A stretch of DNA of 64,000 bases. Source: Natronosalvus rutilus. Lineage in GTDB: Archaea; Halobacteriota; Halobacteria; Halobacteriales; Natrialbaceae. The position numbers and the translations under genes are program-made. Every line of letters begins with the position of its first letter. The first letter of the stretch is position 1. The notes beneath the pieces are model-generated. The model was not told the DNA's origin and did no database searches. It saw only the letters and a program-made list of their open reading frames with translations. The DNA is taken from contig NZ_CP100355.1 of NCBI RefSeq assembly GCF_024204665.1, forward strand, positions 3,205,451-3,269,450, written 5' to 3'. This document shows positions 43,811 to 51,534 of this stretch, in pieces.

Positions 43811-45199
43811 ATGACCACACCGACGGACCCGGACGATTCGAGTCGGCTCGAGCGGACGCTCGGGCGGGCCTGGTCCGACGACCGACCGTGGGAGCTGTTG
43901 ACCGCGCTCACCCAGCTCGAGAGCCGCATGGGCGGGTCGCCGGGCGAACGGGCAGCGGCCGACCTCGTCGCCGAGGCGTTCGAACGCGTCGGCGTGGCGA
44001 ACGTCGGTCTCGAGTCGTTTCCGATCCAGTACTGGGAGCGCGGGAAGACGACGTTCACCGTTACCGAGCCCGTCGAACGCGAGTTCGAGGCGCTCGCACT
44101 CCCCTACGCTCCCGCAGCGGACCTCGAGGCGCCGCTGGTCGACGTCGGCTACGGGACCCCGGAGGAAATCGACGACGCGGGCGAGGCCGTCGAGGGAGCC
44201 ATCGTCGTCGCGAGCACCACCACCCCGGCCGGCCAGCGTTTCGTCCACCGCATGGAGAAGTTCGGCCACGCCGTCGACGCGGGCGCGCGGGGGTTCGTCT
44301 TCGCCAACCACGTTCCCGGACAGCTGCCACCGACGGGGGCGCTCCGGTTCGACCGCGAGGCGGCCATCCCCGGGATCGGCGTCAGCGCGGAGACTCACGA
44401 CTGGTTGACGGAGTACGCCAATTCACCGGCGGCTGACCCGGACGAATCCGCGAACGCCCGGGCCAGTCTGCGCGTCGAGGCGACGACGACCGACGGCTCG
44501 AGCCAGAACGTCGTCGGCACCCTCGGACCCGATACTGACGACGAACTTCTCCTGCTTGCTCACTACGACGCCCACGACGTCGCCGAAGGGGCCCTCGACA
44601 ACGGCTGTGGCGTCGCGACGGTCCTCGGCGCCGCGTCGGTTCTCGCTGCCGTCGAGTCGGATCTGGGGTGTCGGGTCCGCGTCGCCGCCGTTGGCTGCGA
44701 GGAAATTGGGCTACTGGGCGCCGAAGCCCTTGCCGAGCGCCTCGACCTCGAGTCCGTCCGCGCCGTCGTGAACGTCGACGGAGCGGGCCGGTTTCGGAAT
44801 TTGCAGGCGTACTCCCACGCCTCAGAAGAGATGCGGGCGCTAGCGACCGAAGTCGGTGAACACTACGGTCAGCCGGTCGTTCACGAGCCCGATCCGCACC
44901 CGTTCAGCGACCACTGGCCGTTCCTCCGGGCCGGCGTACCTGCCCTCCAGTTACACAGCGAACCGGCCGGCGGCGGCGAGCGAGGGCGTGGCTGGGGACA
45001 CACGGCTGCCGACAGCCGCGATAAAGTCGACGTGCGGAATATTCGAACGCACACCATGCTCTCGGCCGTCCTGGTTCGAGTACTCTCGAGGCGAACCCCA
45101 CCTCGAATCGACGGCGCGGATCTCCGGGATGCATTTCGAGAACAGCACTACGAACCAGGGATGCGCGCGTCGGATACTTGGCCTCGCGCCTGGGACTGA
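43811..45199 (+). CDS. M28 family metallopeptidase
   Basis: A 462-residue zinc aminopeptidase-like protein. The metal-binding motifs are HYDAHDVAEGALDNGCGVA near residues 252-270, GCEEIGLLGAEAL near 297-309 and NVDGAGR near 325; the final HSEPAGGGERGRGWGHTAADSRDKVD supplies the C-terminal His. The N-terminal PA-like insert (about 80-200) separates the first motif from the N-terminus. Intracellular or surface location cannot be told; there is no signal peptide. The ATG at 43811 is preferred over a GTG at 43802. Confidence 0.9.
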   Translation: MTTPTDPDDSSRLERTLGRAWSDDRPWELLTALTQLESRMGGSPGERAAADLVAEAFERVGVANVGLESFPIQYWERGKTTFTVTEPVEREFEALALPYAPAADLEAPLVDVGYGTPEEIDDAGEAVEGAIVVASTTTPAGQRFVHRMEKFGHAVDAGARGFVFANHVPGQLPPTGALRFDREAAIPGIGVSAETHDWLTEYANSPAADPDESANARASLRVEATTTDGSSQNVVGTLGPDTDDELLLLAHYDAHDVAEGALDNGCGVATVLGAASVLAAVESDLGCRVRVAAVGCEEIGLLGAEALAERLDLESVRAVVNVDGAGRFRNLQAYSHASEEMRALATEVGEHYGQPVVHEPDPHPFSDHWPFLRAGVPALQLHSEPAGGGERGRGWGHTAADSRDKVDVRNIRTHTMLSAVLVRVLSRRTPPRIDGADLRDAFREQHYEPGMRASDTWPRAWD

Positions 45200-45236
45200 C
45201 GGCGGGGCGCTCCTCGAAACCGGTCGTGGACACCGA

Positions 45237-45875
45237 TCAGGCGTCCGGGGCACCCTCGAGAATCGCCACCCCGCTCGAGGCGCCGATTCGCTCGGCACCA
45301 GCCTCGATCATGTCCATCGCTTTCTCGTAGCTCCCGACCCCGCCGCTCGCCTTGACCGGGAGGTACTCGCTCATCAGTTCCACGTCCGCGACGGTGGCCC
45401 CGCCATCGGCGAACCCGGTCGACGTCTTGACCATCGTCGCGTCGGCCGCCTTCGCCGCCTCGCAGGCTGCGCGCTTCTCCTCGTCGGTCAAAAGCGCCGT
45501 CTCGATGATCACCTTGACAGGGATGGGGACGGCCGCGACCAGTTCCTCGAGTTCGGCTTCGACTGCGTCCGTCTCGCCGGCTTGCAGGAGGCCGACGTTG
45601 ATTACCACGTCGAGTTCGTCGGCACCGGCCTTCCAGGCGAGTTCGCCCTCGAGATGTTTCACCTCGTGGTCGTGCTGGCCGTGCGGGAAGCCGATGACGG
45701 TCGCGAGCGTGACGTCCGGGTGGGTTTCGGCGGCGCTTTCGACCGCGTACGGCGGAATGCAGGCGTTCATCCCGTGTTCTGCAGACTCGTCCAGGACGCG
45801 TTCGACGTCCGACGGCGTCGTTTCGGGGCCGAGGACGGTGTGGTCGATCAGGGGTGCGAGTTCGCTGCGGTCCAT
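45237..45875 (-). CDS. deoC: Deoxyribose-phosphate aldolase
   Basis: DeoC splits 2-deoxyribose-5-phosphate into glyceraldehyde-3-phosphate and acetaldehyde. The 212-residue protein has [17 protein letters not shown] at residues 9-25, [12 protein letters not shown] near 88-99, [10 protein letters not shown] near 118-127 and [19 protein letters not shown] near 147-165, with the Schiff-base Lys in VKTSTGF. Length is canonical. The ATG at 45875 has a TATA box 25 bases upstream. Confidence 0.94.
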   Translation of the reverse strand: MDRSELAPLIDHTVLGPETTPSDVERVLDESAEHGMNACIPPYAVESAAETHPDVTLATVIGFPHGQHDHEVKHLEGELAWKAGADELDVVINVGLLQAGETDAVEAELEELVAAVPIPVKVIIETALLTDEEKRAACEAAKAADATMVKTSTGFADGGATVADVELMSEYLPVKASGGVGSYEKAMDMIEAGAERIGASSGVAILEGAPDA

Positions 45876-45896
45876 ACCGGCCCGACTCGCTCGTGG

Positions 45897-45904
45897 GATA
45901 AAAA
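45897..45904 (-). promoter_or_regulatory. TATA box for deoC
   Basis: Read on the minus strand, tttttatc lies about 25 bases upstream of the deoC ATG (45875). Confidence 0.6.
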
Positions 45905-45947
45905 GGCGCCCGGTAGTGTGCGGTCTCCGGACCGACGGTCGTGGCAG

Positions 45948-46448
45948 TTACCTCGAGACGTCCACCTCGAGGTCGTCACGCTCGACAGCGAGTCGGAACG
46001 TGGGAACCGTCCGGTACTCGACCTCGACGACGTCCTTGCGCCGGAGACTCTGGAGACCGGATCGGACGTCCTCGACGTCGGGGTCGACGTCGAACGCGTC
46101 CCGGAGGGCGTGGAGGACGGCGACGACGCTCTGTGAACGCTCCTCGGGTCCGGCGAGTACCTCGACGATTTGCGCCTGGAGCTCGGGCACGCGGATCCGC
46201 GATGGCGGTCCCTCGCCCTCTTCGCTGACGACGCCGGGTTCGACGTCGACGAGTTCGGCCGCTTCGGGCGTCGCCCGGATCAGGCTGTTGTCGTCCCGAA
46301 AGTAGTACTCTTCCAGCTCGTTCTCGAGGAACTGGTGTACCTCGCTCCCGCTCTCGAGGTTCCACCGATCCTGCAACTCGCTGTTTTTCGTCGGCTGTAG
46401 CTCCACCACGTCCGCCAGTCGATCGCGAGCCTCCTCGGAGAGCGTCAT
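45948..46448 (-). CDS. DUF5797 family protein
   Basis: A 166-residue haloarchaeal protein. The opening LSEEARDRLADVVELQPTKNSELQDRW, then the ESGSEVHQFLENELEEYYFRDDNSLI segment, match DUF5797 as I recall it. The order of helices looks like a winged-helix with acidic surface, and the C-terminus (LQSLRRKDVVEVEYRTVPTFRL) is beta-rich. Function is unknown. The ATG at 46448 is unambiguous. Confidence 0.83.
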   Translation of the reverse strand: MTLSEEARDRLADVVELQPTKNSELQDRWNLESGSEVHQFLENELEEYYFRDDNSLIRATPEAAELVDVEPGVVSEEGEGPPSRIRVPELQAQIVEVLAGPEERSQSVVAVLHALRDAFDVDPDVEDVRSGLQSLRRKDVVEVEYRTVPTFRLAVERDDLEVDVSR

Positions 46449-46570
46449 CCTCGTATCACCTCGACGTACGTGGGTCCGCTATTTTTGCGTTGCGTCACGG
46501 GGACGGGACTCGAGTCGCGATTGGACTCGACCAGCGACGGGGTATGCCCGCGGCGAGACTCCGGTACCCG

Positions 46571-47347
46571 TTACGCTTCGACGCGAACGTCGAATCGCGT
46601 CGTGATCAGGGTTCCAGCGGGTTTGGTCTGGAGGAACAGCCGGTACCGACCGGGCGTCGGAAACCGTACGCGAAACGCCGCGCGACCGCTCTCGGCAGCC
46701 GTCTCCTCCGGGTGAACGTGGAGGTATGCCAGATCACCTTCTCGTAGCGCGACGAGATGACCGAGCGCACCAAGGTATCGGTCCAAGCGGGCGACGGCCC
46801 CGTCCTCCGTCAGGACCTCGAACGCCAGTTCGGTGTTTTCGCCGGCCTCAACGCCGTCCGCCAGGAGTTCGACTTCGTACCCGTCCGCGGCGCCGCGTCG
46901 GGACGATCCGGGTCGCGGCTCGACATCATCGACGCCGGAGGCGAACAGGTCGTACCCGAGCGTCGTCGCTCGCCCGTCGACGACCACGTCTACGAACGCG
47001 CGATAGACGCCCGGGTCGGGGAACGCGAGCCGTTCGAGTCGCCAGGTTCCATCCGAATCCAGTTCGGGGTGGCGGTGCTGAAACCGGGTCAGATCTCGAC
47101 GCACCACGATGAGGTGAGCGCGCTGCCCATGGGCGGTCTCGAAGTCGGTCACGACCGACCCGTCCTCGACGATTCGGAACGACCAGTTCGTCCGCTCTCC
47201 CGGATCGAATCGCGTCTCCGACGGAACGAGTCGGAGACCGTTCGCGGCGAGCGAGAGGCCGGCCGGCACGGCGTGTCCGACGGCGTCCATTCCTCGAGTC
47301 GAGTTCCGAGAATCGTCGTGACCGTCGTGGTTGGAGTGGTGTTCCAT
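46571..47347 (-). CDS. Tandem-domain protein with HxHPE motifs, possible metal binding
   Basis: A 258-residue protein. It begins with a His/Asp-rich stretch (EHHSNHDGHDD) and contains two related beta-sandwich-like repeats: RFQHRHPELDSDGTWRLERL near residues 88-107 and YLHVHPEETAAESGRAAFRV near 207-226, each followed by DPGVYRAFV or TPGRYRLFL. The HxHPE motif in both copies and the His-rich N-terminus suggest Cu or Zn binding, but no signal peptide is clear. A palindrome lies right before the start (see findings). A family name is not certain. Confidence 0.78.
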   Translation of the reverse strand: MEHHSNHDGHDDSRNSTRGMDAVGHAVPAGLSLAANGLRLVPSETRFDPGERTNWSFRIVEDGSVVTDFETAHGQRAHLIVVRRDLTRFQHRHPELDSDGTWRLERLAFPDPGVYRAFVDVVVDGRATTLGYDLFASGVDDVEPRPGSSRRGAADGYEVELLADGVEAGENTELAFEVLTEDGAVARLDRYLGALGHLVALREGDLAYLHVHPEETAAESGRAAFRVRFPTPGRYRLFLQTKPAGTLITTRFDVRVEA

Positions 47348-47348
47348 A

Positions 47349-47361
47349 CCGTTCGGAACGG
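47349..47361 (-). promoter_or_regulatory. Palindromic operator candidate CCGTTC-G-GAACGG
   Basis: A perfect 13-base palindrome starting 2 bases upstream of the ATG at 47347 and downstream of a TATA-like gtaattac near 47374. A repressor here would block initiation of the HxHPE gene. Confidence 0.5.
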
Positions 47362-47556
47362 TCGCTATCTACGTAATTACGGTGCGCGCGGAATCGTCGA
47401 CGTCGTCACCGCGCCCTGATCGAGCGTCGTCATCCCGATAAATTCCCCAACGGAGCGATCGGTTCGGATTCGAAATTTCAACTGGACGGAGAGCCGACGG
47501 CAGCCGAGGAGCTACACCGACCGGTGGCCATTACACTACAAATCGAGGTGTAAGCA

Positions 47557-48405
47557 TCACTCGAGCGCGTCGACGCGCGAGAAGACGAATTCCCGGAGCA
47601 ACTTCCCGGCCAGCGAGGCGGCCTGGCCGTCGTCGCGGTCGTTGACTTCGACCGCGTCGAACCCGGTCGCGTACGGCGCGACGGCCCGCACGACGTCGCG
47701 CATCGTCCGGGGCTCGAGGCCGAACGGTTCCATCGTCCCTGTTCCCGGCGCGTAGGCCGGGTCGGCGCCGTCGATGTCGACACTGAGGTACGCCTCCCGA
47801 CCCTCGAGGCGGTCCTCGAGTTGGGGGACGAACTCCGCGGCCTCGTCGGGAGGAACGACGGTCACGTCGTTCTCACTCGCCCACTGCCACTCCTCCTCGC
47901 TCCCCGTCCGTGCACCGAGGATGATCGCCTCCTGGACGTCGATGTCGGGCGCGTCATCGTAGTCGTCGGGATCGAGGATGCGTCGGGTCACGCAGGCGTG
48001 ACTGAGCGGGTTGCCGTCGTACTCGCTTCGCAAGTCGAGGTGAGCGTCCAGACAGACGAACACGTCCGGGTCGACCGCGCCCGCACCCGCCGCCGAGACG
48101 GTGTGTTCGCCGCCGAGCAACAGGGGGACGGCGTCGTCCCAGTGGACGTCGCGCAGGGTGCCCTCGAGGAACTCGAGGTACTCGTCTACCGCGTCCCAGG
48201 CGTGGACGTCGCCCGCGTCGTGGACGCTGCAGTCGGTGAATCGCCGGTCCGTCCGGTGGTCGTAGTCGTCGAACGTCTCCGAAAAATGGCGGATGCGTCG
48301 GGGACCGAAGCGAGTCCCCGGCGCGAAGGTCGTCGATGCGTCGAGGGGCGCACCGACGACCACGAAGTTCGCCTCCGTTCGATCGGCGGTCGCCCCCGGG
48401 TACAT
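47557..48405 (-). CDS. speB: Agmatinase (ureohydrolase family)
   Basis: Agmatinase hydrolyses agmatine to putrescine and urea. The 282-residue protein has the Mn-binding motifs LLGGEHTVS near 96-104, VCLDAHLDLRSEYDG near 116-130, and YLSVDIDGADPAYAPGTGTMEP near 202-223. The ATG at 48405 overlaps the eIF5A stop by one base. In haloarchaea agmatine-dependent hypusine formation on eIF5A has been described, so this linkage is functional as well as positional. Putrescine synthesis is not excluded. Confidence 0.93.
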   Translation of the reverse strand: MYPGATADRTEANFVVVGAPLDASTTFAPGTRFGPRRIRHFSETFDDYDHRTDRRFTDCSVHDAGDVHAWDAVDEYLEFLEGTLRDVHWDDAVPLLLGGEHTVSAAGAGAVDPDVFVCLDAHLDLRSEYDGNPLSHACVTRRILDPDDYDDAPDIDVQEAIILGARTGSEEEWQWASENDVTVVPPDEAAEFVPQLEDRLEGREAYLSVDIDGADPAYAPGTGTMEPFGLEPRTMRDVVRAVAPYATGFDAVEVNDRDDGQAASLAGKLLREFVFSRVDALE

Positions 48406-48779
48406 CAGACGATCTTGCGCTGGCCTTCCATCTCGAGGTACTCGATGTTGTCGTCGGGGGACGCGTCGACGTCCTCGGGAATGCGCATCGTGATGGTCTC
48501 GTAGGTCTCGAGGTCCATGACCTGCATGTCGTTACCGTCGACGGAGACGATCTGACCCTGTTTGCGGTTGATGATCGGGACCCAGATTTTCGCATCGACG
48601 GGCTGGGACAGCGACCGTCGCTTGCCGTCGAAGACGCCTCGAGCCTCGATTCGGGCCTTGGCGCTGCCGTGTTTGCCGGGCTTTGCCGTCGAGTAGGAGT
48701 CGATTTTACACGCTGCGTCGTCAATCAGGACGTAGCCGCCTTCTCCGAGGTCGCGAACTTCTTTCTGTTGCTTCGCCAT
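48405..48779 (-). CDS. eif5A: Translation initiation factor IF-5A
   Basis: eIF5A relieves ribosomal stalls at difficult peptide bonds and needs a hypusine or deoxyhypusine residue. The 124-residue protein carries the modified Lys in [20 protein letters not shown], likely Lys36 in PGKHGSAK. The C-terminal OB-fold ([19 protein letters not shown] onward) is present. The gene ends inside the agmatinase start, so they are co-translated. TATA box 24 bases upstream. Confidence 0.95.
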   Translation of the reverse strand: MAKQQKEVRDLGEGGYVLIDDAACKIDSYSTAKPGKHGSAKARIEARGVFDGKRRSLSQPVDAKIWVPIINRKQGQIVSVDGNDMQVMDLETYETITMRIPEDVDASPDDNIEYLEMEGQRKIV

Positions 48780-48802
48780 ACAGCGGGGTAATCAATCGAA
48801 CG

Positions 48803-48810
48803 TGATAAAG
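48803..48810 (-). promoter_or_regulatory. TATA box for eIF5A-agmatinase operon
   Basis: On the minus strand ctttatca lies about 25 bases before the ATG at 48779. Confidence 0.6.
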
Positions 48811-48890
48811 GGATTGAATCGCGCTCTGTGTCGAATCGACGGCCTCGAGCGGTCGATCGGCCCGGACAGCGGGGACCGCACATTGCGTCT

Positions 48891-49685
48891 TCAGGTCGCG
48901 CTGATCCGCGGTGCCACGAGGTACTCAACGTCGCCGCCTCCGTCGGCGAACTCGTAGCGGATCGATAGCGGTTTCTCGGTACCCAGCCCGAGACCGACGT
49001 CGACGCCACCCGGCATCGCCCGATTGATCGACGCGAGGTAATCGACGGAGAACAGGGAGGAGGTGTCCGCTGGCTCGAGGTCGACGAGGTCGCTCGCCGA
49101 CAGCGTGAGCGAGACGTCGTCCGTGTCTCCGTCCGCGCGGACCGCGAACACCTCGTCGGCGGCGTCGAGTTCGAATTCGAGGTGCGTCGAGACCATCTCG
49201 GCGGCCCGCACCGAGCGATCGAAGGTCTCGGCACTGGCGACCACTGATCCCGCGAGGTCGAACGCGTCGCTCGAGCCCTCCTGCGGGGAGCGAATCGTCT
49301 CCGGATCGAGGAGCGCGAGCGTGTACTCGAGTTCGTCGATGCGAATCGAGAGCGTTCGACTCTCGGCGTTCACCTCGAGGGCGACGAACTGGTCGCGGTC
49401 GGCGATACTCACGACGTCGCGAAACCGTTCGAGGTCGATTCCGAGGTGATCGGGAGCCCCCTCGAACGACTCGAAGGCGGCTCGCTCGAGCGTGACGTCC
49501 GCACGGACGACGGTCGCCGCGTCGATTGCCGCGAGGCGGAGCCCATCGGGGTCGACGTACAGGTGACACTCGTCGAAGACGGCGTACGCGACGTCGACGG
49601 TTCGTTTGATCGTTCCGGCGTCGAGCACGCCGCGGAACGTCGTGGTAGCGCTCGAGTTCGACTCCTGAACTGTTTGCTCGACCAT
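48891..49685 (-). CDS. DNA sliding clamp (PCNA), divergent paralogue
   Basis: A 264-residue PCNA-type clamp. The fold is recognisable from FRGVLDAGTIKRTVDVAYAVFDECHLYV, GLRLAAIDAATVVRADVTL, the linker ELEYTLALLDPETIRSP (interdomain connecting loop near residue 118), and DVEYLVAPRI at the end. Against the usual haloarchaeal PCNA as remembered, many core residues differ (DAGTIKRTVDVA for SADTLQATLDS; LGIDLERFRDVVSIA for IGVNLSRLEDIAGMA), and it has an N-terminal extension of 17 residues. It may be a second clamp with a specialised partner, or a fast-evolving only clamp. The genome was not seen. Confidence 0.8.
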   Translation of the reverse strand: MVEQTVQESNSSATTTFRGVLDAGTIKRTVDVAYAVFDECHLYVDPDGLRLAAIDAATVVRADVTLERAAFESFEGAPDHLGIDLERFRDVVSIADRDQFVALEVNAESRTLSIRIDELEYTLALLDPETIRSPQEGSSDAFDLAGSVVASAETFDRSVRAAEMVSTHLEFELDAADEVFAVRADGDTDDVSLTLSASDLVDLEPADTSSLFSVDYLASINRAMPGGVDVGLGLGTEKPLSIRYEFADGGGDVEYLVAPRISAT

Positions 49686-49755
49686 ACCCCGTCAACCTCG
49701 AATGAGAGGGAAAAGTGTTCCTAGCCAAATTGATAGATAACTCAAAATGGGGTAC

Positions 49756-49763
49756 CTATATAT
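49756..49763 (+). promoter_or_regulatory. TATA box in AT-rich divergent promoter
   Basis: The element ctatatat lies about 34 bases before the ATG at 49797. The 111-base divergent region (49686-49796) is unusually AT-rich for this genome. Confidence 0.5.
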
Positions 49764-49770
49764 GTGTGTG

Positions 49771-49785
49771 GATTAGTAGATAATC
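49771..49785. promoter_or_regulatory. Palindrome GATTA-N5-TAATC
   Basis: A perfect inverted repeat (49771-49775 and 49781-49785) between the TATA box and the ATG at 49797. Possible operator for the divergent pair of PCNA-like gene and gene 49797. Confidence 0.45.
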
Positions 49786-49796
49786 CATATCAAATT

Positions 49797-50363
49797 ATGA
49801 AAGGCGACAGCCGTCCCCGCGGAATCCTGAGCAGCGCCGACCGCGCGTTCCTGCGCGGCGAGTCCGACCTCGCGAGCGTCCAGTCCGAGCGCAACACGCG
49901 TGCTCGCATCCGCGAACGACTCTACCAGGGCGTTCGCGACTTCGAACTGCTCGTCGAATCGCTCTCCGACGACGACCGGAAACTCGTCTTCGAGAAACGG
50001 TTCGGCGAAATCGACGGTACCGAGGCGTTCGACGCGATGGTCTCGGCGGTGGCCTTCCTCTACCTGGCCGCGGACGACACCGACATCGAGTTCGAGACCC
50101 TCCTGACGGAAGGGATCAATCTCGCGGAAGCACGCCGGGACCGCGCCGCGACGGTCTCGCTGGACGTGACCTACCAGTCGCTTACCGTCGATCAGTTGCG
50201 ACACAAACTGAAGCGGGGCGAACCCCTCTCGCTCACCGAAATCGCCTATCTCCACGACAGCGAGGAGATTCGACGGGACGAACTGGCGCAATACTTCTCC
50301 GACGTCGACGACGTGGACGAGATCGACGACGGCCGAATCCAGTCGAAGATGACGAACTTTTGA
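49797..50363 (+). CDS. Conserved haloarchaeal protein of unknown function, 188 aa
   Basis: A 188-residue helical acidic protein. It opens KGDSRPRGILSSADRAFLRGESDL, with further segments such as RNTRARIRERLYQGVRDFELLVESL and LSLTEIAYLHDSEEIRRDELAQY. I recall similar haloarchaeal proteins without known function. The ATG at 49797 follows a short AT-rich leader. It is divergent from the PCNA-like gene and convergent with the aminotransferase. Confidence 0.8.
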   Translation: MKGDSRPRGILSSADRAFLRGESDLASVQSERNTRARIRERLYQGVRDFELLVESLSDDDRKLVFEKRFGEIDGTEAFDAMVSAVAFLYLAADDTDIEFETLLTEGINLAEARRDRAATVSLDVTYQSLTVDQLRHKLKRGEPLSLTEIAYLHDSEEIRRDELAQYFSDVDDVDEIDDGRIQSKMTNF

Positions 50364-50364
50364 C

Positions 50365-51453
50365 TTACCCAATTACGCGACCCACGCGCTCGAGACCCTC
50401 CTCGAGTTTCTCGGTCGGCAAGCCGAATCCGATGCGGAAGTAGTCCTCGAAGCCGAAGAGGTCGCCTGGTGCGAGAACCACACTCTCCTCCTCGACGACG
50501 GTCCGGCAGAACTCGGTCCCGTTCTCGAAGCAGTCGGGAATCGTCACGAACCCGTTGACGCCGACGGGATCGTACCACTCGAGGCCGTGGGCGTCGACGA
50601 ACTCGCGAACGCGGTCGCGGTGGGCCGCCGCGAGGGCGCGGTTCTCCTCGAGGATGTCGTCCTCCTGCTCGCCGAGGGCCTGTTTCGCGACGTGCTGGCC
50701 GAAGATGGAGGGCGAGATCGTCGTGTAATCCTTCCAGGTCCAGGCGGCCTCGATCACCTCGCGGTCGCCGACGAGCCAGCCGAAGCGGGTCCCGGCGAGA
50801 CCGTAGGCCTTCGTGAGACTCGTCGTCGAGAGGCCGTGAGGTCCGAGGCTGGCGACGGGCGGCAGCGGGTCGTCGGCGAGCAGGCGGTAGACCTCGTCAC
50901 AGAGCAGATAGGCGTCGTTGTCCGCCGCCAGGTCGTAGAGCGCCTCGACTCGCTCGAGCGGGTGATACCGACCCGTGGGATTGTTCGGGTTGTTGAGGAC
51001 GATGACCCGGGTGTCGGGGCGGATCGCGTCGGCGACCGCGTCGACCTCGAGTTCCCACCTTGGCGGCTCGAGCGAGACTCGCGTGACCTCGCCGACGGCC
51101 TCGGGGACGGCGTGGAGCGCCTGGTAGGTGGGCGTGACAACAACGGCGTGGCCGTCCCCCACGGTCTGCGACGACGACGCGTCGGCGCCGAGCAGCGACA
51201 GAAACGTCAGGAAGTTCGCCTCCTGAGTGCCGACGGTGAAGAGCACCTCGTCTGCCTCGCGGTCGTATCGATCCGCGATGTCGGCCCGGAGGTCGGGGTC
51301 GCCGTCGGTGGGAATCACGTACCCCAGGTCGCCGGGATCGGTGTCGAATCGACTCGCCGGCAGACTCCGGATGCCACTCTCGGCGAGCATGACGTCCGCC
51401 TCGTGTTCGTACTCGGCGAACCAGCGCTCGAGGCCGAAGGGTTCGATGTGCAT
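50365..51453 (-). CDS. Aminotransferase class I/II
   Basis: A 362-residue PLP enzyme of fold type I. VIVLNNPNNPTGRYHPLE near residue 151 and the PLP-Lys in TTSLTKAYGLAGTRFGWLVG near residue 224 are diagnostic, and YRIGFGLP-like DYFRIGFGLP lies near the end. The ATG at 51453 gives HIEPFGLERWFAEYEHEAD. The downstream and upstream context (an enolase-superfamily gene on the same strand) may point to an unidentified amino-acid pathway. The substrate is unknown. Confidence 0.9.
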   Translation of the reverse strand: MHIEPFGLERWFAEYEHEADVMLAESGIRSLPASRFDTDPGDLGYVIPTDGDPDLRADIADRYDREADEVLFTVGTQEANFLTFLSLLGADASSSQTVGDGHAVVVTPTYQALHAVPEAVGEVTRVSLEPPRWELEVDAVADAIRPDTRVIVLNNPNNPTGRYHPLERVEALYDLAADNDAYLLCDEVYRLLADDPLPPVASLGPHGLSTTSLTKAYGLAGTRFGWLVGDREVIEAAWTWKDYTTISPSIFGQHVAKQALGEQEDDILEENRALAAAHRDRVREFVDAHGLEWYDPVGVNGFVTIPDCFENGTEFCRTVVEEESVVLAPGDLFGFEDYFRIGFGLPTEKLEEGLERVGRVIG

Positions 51454-51494
51454 GCCAAAATGAGAGGGACGAGACGGCAAAGAGTCACCGACTC

Positions 51495-51534
51495 GCTATC
51501 ACCAAAACCCGAATTGCTACCACTGAAACCCGAC
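51495..51534 (-). repeat. 21-base degenerate tandem repeat across the stop of the enolase-like gene
   Basis: Copy A (51516-51534) includes the final codons and TAG stop; copy B (51495-51513) lies just beyond it, matching at 15 of 19 aligned positions. A partial third copy follows at about 51485-51493. Confidence 0.6.
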
